Origin: Alphaproteobacteria bacterium
GTDB taxonomy: Bacteria; Pseudomonadota; Alphaproteobacteria; Rhizobiales; Xanthobacteraceae
DNA length: 45,746 nucleotides
NCBI GenBank assembly: GCA_005884685.1
Contig: VBAH01000096.1
Coordinates: forward strand, 1 to 45,746
Direction of reading: 5' to 3'
The notes under the pieces were generated by a model. The model had not been told where the DNA came from, searched no databases, and worked only from the letters and a program-made list of their open reading frames with translations. Shown here in pieces: positions 40,745 through 45,746 of this stretch (the first letter of the stretch is position 1; each line of letters opens with the position of its first letter). Made by a program: the position numbers and the translations under genes.

Positions 40745-41752
40745 TCAGCTGCCGTTCCGGTCGTGGATCATCGGGAAGGTGAAATCCTTCCAGCTCGCCG
40801 GCTTCTGTTTGATCATGCCGATGCGGTGCATGTATTCGGCCCACAGCATGCTGCGCAATGGCGTCGCCGAGAACACCGCGCCGGGCTGTTTGATGATGGC
40901 GGTGAGCTCGTCCACGGTGATCTTCTCCTTGGTGACCGCGACGTAGATCTGGGCCGCGGCTTTCGGGTCCTGCGCGATCATCTCGCTCGCCTCGTCGACG
41001 GCCGCGATGAACGCCTTGATCTTGATCGGGTTGGCATCGACGAATTTCTGCGTCGCCCAGCAATTGCTGATCGTCGCCGGCCCGCCGAGCACATCGGTCG
41101 AGACCAGCACGGTGTGCACCAGCGGCGATTTCATCTCGATGTCCTGATAGGGCGGGATCGAGAAATGCGTGTTGATCTCGTGTGACGGGTTGAGCAGCGC
41201 CTGCACGGCATCGGGGTGACCGATCTGCACCTGATTGCTGTCGAGTTTGCCATGCTGGCCGAGGCCGTAGGCCTGCTCCAGTGCGATGCCCATCATCATC
41301 GCCTGCATCGAGGCGCGGATGGTCGGCACCGCGATGCGGTCGTCCGGGCCGAAATCCTTGATCGACTTCACGTTCGGATTGCGCGTGAGCATGCGGAACG
41401 GCACGCCCGCCATGCCGGAGACGACCTTGATCTGCCCATTGGTCTTGCCCCAGACCAGCAGCAGGTTCGACACGCCGGTGATCGCGAGGTCGATCGAATT
41501 CGACAGGATCGCCTCGGTCATCACGCCGCCTGAGGTGATGATCGAATAGTTCACCTTCAGCTCCTTGAGGCCGAGCGCGGCGGCGTGTTTTTCGATCAGC
41601 TTCTTCTCCTCCATGATGATGGCCTGGAGGTAGACGAGGCCGGGCTGGCGCGCGACGCGGAATTCATTCGATTCCGCCGCCGGCGCGGCCGCGGCCGCGA
41701 AAAGCGCCGCGCAGGCGCCAAGCCCTGCGGCCAAACGCGAAAGCCAGGTCAT
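40745..41752 (-). CDS. ABC transporter substrate-binding protein, NMT1/TauA-like
   Basis: A 335-residue periplasmic receptor with signal peptide LAAGLGACAALFAAAAAPAA. Family features: FRVARQPGLVYLQAIIMEEK, ILSNSIDLAITGVSNLLLVW and FVDANPIKIKAFIAAVDEA. The NMT1/TauA group binds sulfonates, nitriles or aromatic acids. No permease or ATPase gene accompanies it. The gene lies 64 bases downstream of the FAH-family gene on the same strand, so a role in uptake of that pathway's substrate is likely. Confidence 0.9.
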   Translation of the reverse strand: MTWLSRLAAGLGACAALFAAAAAPAAESNEFRVARQPGLVYLQAIIMEEKKLIEKHAAALGLKELKVNYSIITSGGVMTEAILSNSIDLAITGVSNLLLVWGKTNGQIKVVSGMAGVPFRMLTRNPNVKSIKDFGPDDRIAVPTIRASMQAMMMGIALEQAYGLGQHGKLDSNQVQIGHPDAVQALLNPSHEINTHFSIPPYQDIEMKSPLVHTVLVSTDVLGGPATISNCWATQKFVDANPIKIKAFIAAVDEASEMIAQDPKAAAQIYVAVTKEKITVDELTAIIKQPGAVFSATPLRSMLWAEYMHRIGMIKQKPASWKDFTFPMIHDRNGS

Positions 41753-41816
41753 GTGTCGTACCCCGCTGATTGCCTGATCGACTCTGTTTGCAATTCCCGC
41801 GCGCCGCGACCGCGCA

Positions 41817-42587
41817 CTACGTCACATCCATCACGCATTCGCCCAGGCCGTCGACCGTGAACACGCAACGGTCGCCGGCTTGAATCGAGAACGTCGGAAT
41901 GAGGCTGCCGGTGATCACCACCATGCCGGCTTTGAGATCCCGCTTGCGTTCGGCGAGCAGGTTCGCGAGCCAGGCGAGCGTTTCGAACGGGTCCTCGGAT
42001 TTCCCTTCGCCGATCGGCTTGCCGTTGAGCGTCTGGCGTCCGGTGATGCCGGCGACGTCCTTGCGCGTGACCGGCCTCGGCGCGCCGATCACCACGCCGC
42101 CGTTCCAGCAGTTCTCCACGATCATCGAGACCGCGTTGGTTTCGGTGTAGACCGCATTGCGGTCCTCGATCAGCTCGTAGGCCGGCATCGCGCCCGCGAC
42201 GAACGCCGCCACGCTGTCGGCGCTCCACGGCGCCTGGCGCGCCGGCATGTCGGCCGCGAGCGTGAGCGCGATCTCGCTCTCGATGCGCAGGTTGACGAAG
42301 TCGCTCTTGGCGATGCGCGCGGGCGAGGCATGGATCGTGCGGGAAAAGATCGCGCCGCCGCACGGATGCGTGATGCCCATCAGCTGCTGCATCACCTTGG
42401 TGGTGGTGGCAACCTTGACGCCGCCGACCGGCCCGTACACCGGCTCGGCCAGCCGGTGGTACACCTCCTGCGCCTGGTAGGCCTCGGCGATCGAGCCGGG
42501 TTTGAGCTCGTCCGGCAGGTTGGCATATTTCGCCCGCGCGCGGCGGGCGTCCCACATGTGTTGCGCCATCGCGTCGAGCCGGCTCAT
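41817..42587 (-). CDS. 2-keto-4-pentenoate hydratase-like (FAH superfamily) protein
   Basis: A 256-residue enzyme: N-terminal helices (MSRLDAMAQHMWDARRARAK), GAIFSRTIHASPARI, metal ligands in NLRIESEIALTLAADMP (Glu-x-Glu) and a MVENCWNGGVVIG-like block (IVENCWNGGVVIG), closing AGDRCVFTVDGLGECVMDV. This is the hydratase/4-oxalocrotonate decarboxylase type used in meta-cleavage of aromatics. GGGGAGGG lies just before the ATG; frame extension to 43577 is antisense-like overlap and rejected. Neighbours suggest catabolism of an aromatic or substituted malonate. Confidence 0.9.
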   Translation of the reverse strand: MSRLDAMAQHMWDARRARAKYANLPDELKPGSIAEAYQAQEVYHRLAEPVYGPVGGVKVATTTKVMQQLMGITHPCGGAIFSRTIHASPARIAKSDFVNLRIESEIALTLAADMPARQAPWSADSVAAFVAGAMPAYELIEDRNAVYTETNAVSMIVENCWNGGVVIGAPRPVTRKDVAGITGRQTLNGKPIGEGKSEDPFETLAWLANLLAERKRDLKAGMVVITGSLIPTFSIQAGDRCVFTVDGLGECVMDVT

Positions 42588-42640
42588 GATCCCTCCCCGA
42601 TTTCTCGTATGATAGCGCCGAGCCGCGGCCTCGCGCAAAG

Positions 42641-43813
42641 TCATCGGTGCGGCCGGGCGAGCAACAGCACGGCGGCAAACGAGGCCGCGCCGAGGATGGC
42701 GAAGGCTCCTGCGAGTCCCATCACGCCGGCCGTCGCTGCGACCAGGAGCGGCCCGACGACAAGGCCGAGGAAGCCGGGCACGAGCGCGGCACCGGTCGCC
42801 TCGGCGACACGTCCCTCGGGCGCGAGCCGCGCGACCTCCGCCAGAAACACGCCGTTCCAGCCGCTCGCCGTCACGCCGAAGAAAAAGGCGACCGTCAGCA
42901 ACAACGGCCATGACCAGGAAGCGTCGGCGAGCGCGACGAGACCCGCGCAAACTCCCATGCCGAGGCCCAATCCGATCAACGTTTTCCAGGCCGAGACGTA
43001 TTGCGTCGCGACATATCCGAATCCCAGGCGCCCGATCAGGCCGCCGCCCTGCGCGGTCGCCAGCAGCAGCCCGGCAGCGACCAGATCGAGCCCAAGCGTG
43101 CCGACCCCGTAGATCACCAGAAATGTGTTGAGCACGACCTGCAGCGCCGAATAGGGCATCGAAACGGCGGCGAGGCGCTGCAGGTCGCGGTTTTCCCACA
43201 GCACGTTGAGCGCATCGCGCAGCCGGACCGCTGCCGCGCCGCGTACCAGCGGATCGTAAGCCGGCCGAAGCAGTTCGAACGCGATCACCGCGGCGACGGC
43301 CGCGATCATGATCGCAACGTAGCCGTAGATCGGATCGGCCGCGGCCAGCGGCGGCAGCGCGAGCGAGCCGAGCATGGCGCCGATCTGGTTGCCGCTCTGG
43401 CGCGTCGAGAACACCAGCGGGCGCAGCGCCGCCGGCGTGATGCGCGAGAGCACCGCCGAGCTTGCCGGCGTTTCCGGGCCGTAGGCGCAACCGAGGATCA
43501 CGCCGGCGGCGATCAGCAGCGCGCTCGCGCCGGCGAGGGTCGAAACGGCTGTCGCGCACAGCACGATGACGGCGCAAACGGTCGCCATGCGGAAGCTGCC
43601 GTAGCGCCCGACCAGCATGCCGGAGGGAAATGTGGTCACCATGCCGACCACGCAGGCAGCCGTCGCGTAGAGCCCGAGCGTGACGGCATCGATGCCGATA
43701 CGCGGCGCCATCACCCCCGGCGCGAGCAGGGCGATGATGGTAAGCATCTGCAGCGCCATCATCGCGGCAAGCGCGGGCAGGATCGGCGGGGATTTCGGGC
43801 TGGGAGAACGCAT
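42641..43813 (-). CDS. MFS transporter
   Basis: A 390-residue permease with 12 spans: LALAAMMALQMLTIIALLAP-like N terminus (actual LPALAAMMALQMLTIIALL), GMVTTFPSGMLVGRYGSFRM and TRQSGNQIGAMLGSLALPPL. No strong ribosome site; ATG 43813 is the natural N terminus, and further extension would run antisense to the next gene. First gene of the MFS - FAH hydratase - binding protein run on the minus strand. Probably imports the acid processed by the neighbouring enzymes. Confidence 0.88.
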   Translation of the reverse strand: MRSPSPKSPPILPALAAMMALQMLTIIALLAPGVMAPRIGIDAVTLGLYATAACVVGMVTTFPSGMLVGRYGSFRMATVCAVIVLCATAVSTLAGASALLIAAGVILGCAYGPETPASSAVLSRITPAALRPLVFSTRQSGNQIGAMLGSLALPPLAAADPIYGYVAIMIAAVAAVIAFELLRPAYDPLVRGAAAVRLRDALNVLWENRDLQRLAAVSMPYSALQVVLNTFLVIYGVGTLGLDLVAAGLLLATAQGGGLIGRLGFGYVATQYVSAWKTLIGLGLGMGVCAGLVALADASWSWPLLLTVAFFFGVTASGWNGVFLAEVARLAPEGRVAEATGAALVPGFLGLVVGPLLVAATAGVMGLAGAFAILGAASFAAVLLLARPHR

Positions 43814-43836
43814 GCTCGGGTTGTCGCCACCGTCTG

Positions 43837-43863
43837 CGAAAGCGGACGATCCAGTAAACACGA
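43837..43863. repeat. Dispersed repeat end (GCGAAAGC...CCAGTAAACAC)
   Basis: TGCGAAAGCGGACG followed by ATCCAGTAAACAC. The 13-base ATCCAGTAAACAC also ends the maf upstream region at 28151-28163, so both are copies of one element edge. Confidence 0.55.
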
Positions 43864-43957
43864 ACTGCTGATAGTCTGACAGTGTCCGTGTACCGATTCC
43901 CCGCTCACGCCTGCCCTCTCCGCTTGAGAGCGAGCATGACCAAGGAGGAGTAAGGCG

Positions 43958-44680
43958 GTGACATCGCGTGTGTTTCTCGGAATGCTGACGCCGTCCTCCA
44001 ACACGATCCTGGAGCCGGTGACGACCGCGATGCTCGCCGGTCTGGCGGAAGTCACGGCGCATTTCTCGCGCTTCAAGGTGACCGAGATCGCGCTCTCCGG
44101 CCCGGCGCTGGCGCAATTCGACGATGCGGAGATCCTGCGCGCGGCGGAGTTGCTCGCGCACGCCAGGGTGAACGTCATCGCGTGGAACGGCACGTCGTCC
44201 GGCTGGCTCGGCTTCGAGCGCGACGTGCGGCTGTGCGAGCGCATCACGCAGGCAACCGGCATCCCCGCCTGCACCGCCATGCTCGCACTCAACGAGCTGC
44301 TCGCGCGCACGGGCGCACAACGCATCGGCTTCGTCACGCCGTATCTCGACGACGTGCAGGCGCGCATCAATGCGAACTACGCGCAGGCCGGCTACACGGT
44401 CGTCGCCGACCGCCATCTCGGCATGCGGGATAATTTTTCGTTCTCGGAAATCGGCGCCGGGGAGTTGCGCGCGATGACACGCGAGGTCGCGGCCGCGCAG
44501 CCGGACGCGATCGCGATCGTGTGCACCAACATGCGCGGCGCGCCGCTCGCCGAGGAACTGGAGGCGCGGCACGGCATTCCGGTCTACGACACGGTGGCGA
44601 CCACCGTGTGGAAGAGCCTGCAGGTGGCGGGGGTGGACACCAAAAGAGTGAAGGGATGGGGGAGGATATTTGAGGTGTAG
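43958..44680 (+). CDS. Arylmalonate decarboxylase-like / maleate isomerase superfamily protein
   Basis: A 240-residue Asp/Glu racemase-superfamily enzyme: MLTPSSNTILEP at residues 9-20, AWNGTSSGWLGFERD (75-89), IGFVTPYLDDVQARIN and IVCTNMRG with Cys189. Maleate cis-trans isomerases and racemases have two Cys; here the first is replaced by Gly78 (WNGTS) and only Cys189 remains, the same Gly/Cys arrangement as arylmalonate decarboxylase (Gly74/Cys188), which removes CO2 from disubstituted malonates without a cofactor. The start is GTG with AAGGAGGAG 9 bases upstream. It diverges from the catabolic MFS/FAH unit. Confidence 0.85.
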   Translation: MTSRVFLGMLTPSSNTILEPVTTAMLAGLAEVTAHFSRFKVTEIALSGPALAQFDDAEILRAAELLAHARVNVIAWNGTSSGWLGFERDVRLCERITQATGIPACTAMLALNELLARTGAQRIGFVTPYLDDVQARINANYAQAGYTVVADRHLGMRDNFSFSEIGAGELRAMTREVAAAQPDAIAIVCTNMRGAPLAEELEARHGIPVYDTVATTVWKSLQVAGVDTKRVKGWGRIFEV

Positions 44681-44690
44681 TTCTGACCCG

Positions 44691-44763
44691 CTCGTCCCCG
44701 CGAAAGCGGGGACCCAGTGTTTTGGCCGAGAACTGGATGCCCGCTTCCGCGGGCATGAGCGGA
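44691..44763. repeat. Dispersed double-hairpin repeat
   Basis: Two perfect 8-bp hairpins: GTCCCCGC-GAAA-GCGGGGAC (44694-44713) and ATGCCCGC-TTCC-GCGGGCAT (44737-44756). A typical REP-like element of alphaproteobacteria between convergent genes, possibly serving as terminator. Confidence 0.8.
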
Positions 44764-44770
44764 GATCGGA

Positions 44771-45746
44771 TCAGCTGATCCCCGCCAACCTGATCAGCGC
44801 AAAGCTGATCAGCCCGAGCACGACGAGCGACAGCGTTACCGCGCTGGCGACGCGCAGGCCCGCCTTTGCGACGGTGCGCACGTCGACGCCGAGCCCGAGC
44901 GCCGCCATCGCGATGGTGGTCAGCACCGCGGCCACGGTCCGGATCGGCCGCAACAAGTCCGGCGGAATGAGCCCGAGCGAGCGGGCCAGCGCGAGCAGCA
45001 GAAAGCCGACGATGAACCAGGGCACCAGTTCGGTGAGCGGCGGCCAGCGCCGCGCGCCCGGCGCGGCGGATGCGCTGCGCATACGGCCCATCAGCAGCGA
45101 GAGGCCGAGCACGACCGGCCCGAGCATCAGCACCCGCACCAGCTTCACCACGGTGCCGACCTGGTTGGAGAGCTCGCCGATCGGCAGCGTCGCGGCGAGC
45201 ACCTGCGGCACGGCGTAGACGGTGAGCCCGGCGAGCGTGCCGTATTGCGTCAGCGACAGGTCGAGCACCGGCACCAGCAGCGGCAGGGTGAGCACGACGA
45301 CGACGCCGAGCACCGCCGTGAACGCGATCGACGAGGCGATGTCGTCGGCGCGCGCGCCGATGATCGGCGCGACCGCCGCGATGGCCGAGTTGCCGCAGAT
45401 CGAATTGCCGCACGCGACCAGCACCGACATCTTCTTCGGCAGCGCGAGCGCGCGGCAGATCGCGTAACTGGTGACGATCGCAACCGCGCCGATGAGCGCG
45501 ATGCCGACGAGCAAAATCGGCCCGAGTGCCACGAGGAGGCCGGCGCTGAGCGAGGCGCCGAGCAGCACTACCGCGATCTCGAGCAGGGTCTTGGCGCTGA
45601 ACGCGATGCCCGGCTTCCAGGCTGGCCCCGGCGCCCAGAACGCCCGGATCAAAACGCCGAGCAGGATCGCGATCACCAGCCCTTCGAGGTAGGGCTGGCC
45701 GGCGTAAGTGACCTCGGCCTGCTCCATCAGCTTGGCGACCGCCGTC
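44771..45746 (-). CDS. YeiH family (UPF0324) putative sulfate exporter, N terminus outside the window
   Basis: At least 324 residues of a membrane protein with about 9-10 spans: VIAILLGVLIRAF, IAFSAKTLLEIAVVLLGASL, VACGNSICGNSAIAAVAPII and the closing AMAALGLGVDVRTVAKAGLR. These are YeiH/UPF0324 hallmarks. The frame stays open to the window edge (Thr-Ala-Val-Ala-Lys-Leu precede Met at 45727) and family members have one more N-terminal span, so the gene continues beyond the window. Substrate unproven; some members respond to sulfite or taurine. Confidence 0.9.
   Translation of the reverse strand, partial: TAVAKLMEQAEVTYAGQPYLEGLVIAILLGVLIRAFWAPGPAWKPGIAFSAKTLLEIAVVLLGASLSAGLLVALGPILLVGIALIGAVAIVTSYAICRALALPKKMSVLVACGNSICGNSAIAAVAPIIGARADDIASSIAFTAVLGVVVVLTLPLLVPVLDLSLTQYGTLAGLTVYAVPQVLAATLPIGELSNQVGTVVKLVRVLMLGPVVLGLSLLMGRMRSASAAPGARRWPPLTELVPWFIVGFLLLALARSLGLIPPDLLRPIRTVAAVLTTIAMAALGLGVDVRTVAKAGLRVASAVTLSLVVLGLISFALIRLAGIS

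Noticed and set aside
41817-43577. FAH hydratase fused to a 330-residue N-terminal extension
   Set aside because: The extension is an Arg/Gly-rich shadow of the MFS gene; a strong ribosome site precedes the normal start at 42587.
42641-44572. MFS gene extended to a 643-codon frame
   Set aside because: The additional N terminus is antisense to the arylmalonate-decarboxylase-like gene and unlike any transporter; the natural start at 43813 opens with a signal-like first span.

Overview
The window is GC-rich DNA from an alphaproteobacterium, most likely of the order Hyphomicrobiales (Rhizobiales), near Bradyrhizobium, Rhodopseudomonas or Pseudolabrys. The evidence is a NepR/EcfG/PhyR general stress response locus with EcfG-type promoters, the rhizobial gene neighbourhood murA - DUF2948 - hisD - UPF0262 - low-Mr phosphatase - maf - yacG - tRNA-Phe, and small intergenic hairpin repeats typical of that order. 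No integrase, transposase, phage structural gene or CRISPR array was seen.

Left part (1-9.5 kb): the tail of a methyltransferase, an orphan TRAP binding protein, an MFS permease and a low-affinity iron permease-like protein are followed by the general stress response core. nepR-ecfG and phyR diverge from a shared intergenic region carrying two back-to-back GGAAC-N16-CGTT promoters. Further copies of this promoter precede a DUF1328 gene (3743), a receiver gene (6811) and a GlsB/YeaQ gene (40469). A CsbD gene and a PAS-GAF-HWE histidine kinase complete the stress/sensing block.

9.7-13.3 kb: a likely foreign nucleotide-modification cassette. Three same-strand genes encode a 5-hmdU-kinase-helical/thymine-pyrophosphorylase-like protein, a thymidylate synthase/hydroxymethylase homologue and a protein with a duplicated nucleotide-modification-associated-like domain. 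Facing them is a membrane-anchored dCTP deaminase/dUTPase-fold protein that appears to have lost its catalytic glutamate. These families are best known from phages with hypermodified thymine. A bare chromosomal set beside a membrane-anchored dUTPase-fold protein is the best candidate here for an undescribed system.

13.8-22.4 kb: an extracellular electron transfer island. It holds a copper-linked DUF305 protein, a His-rich secreted protein, a NapC/CymA-type tetraheme quinol dehydrogenase with a monoheme cytochrome, a tiny monoheme protein, an EF-hand protein, a PioA/MtrA-type decaheme cytochrome and a PioB/MtrB-type outer-membrane barrel. A Crp/Fnr regulator gene and a DUF6455 gene follow. Six FNR/FixK-like boxes sit in front of these genes, suggesting one oxygen- or redox-controlled regulon.

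22.6-40.3 kb: mostly housekeeping: tRNA-Phe, a two-subunit TPP decarboxylase, yacG, a diheme cytochrome, SDR, acyl-CoA ligase, maf, a phosphatase, hisD, htpG, a SulP transporter, a PhyH dioxygenase, murA, tRNA-Thr and an FkbM methyltransferase. The usual maf-yacG-tRNA-Phe order appears to be split by inserted catabolic genes.

40.4-45.7 kb: a stress membrane protein, then a catabolic/transport block (NMT1-type binding protein, FAH-family hydratase, MFS permease, arylmalonate-decarboxylase-like enzyme) and the C-terminal part of a YeiH-family permease that runs off the right edge.
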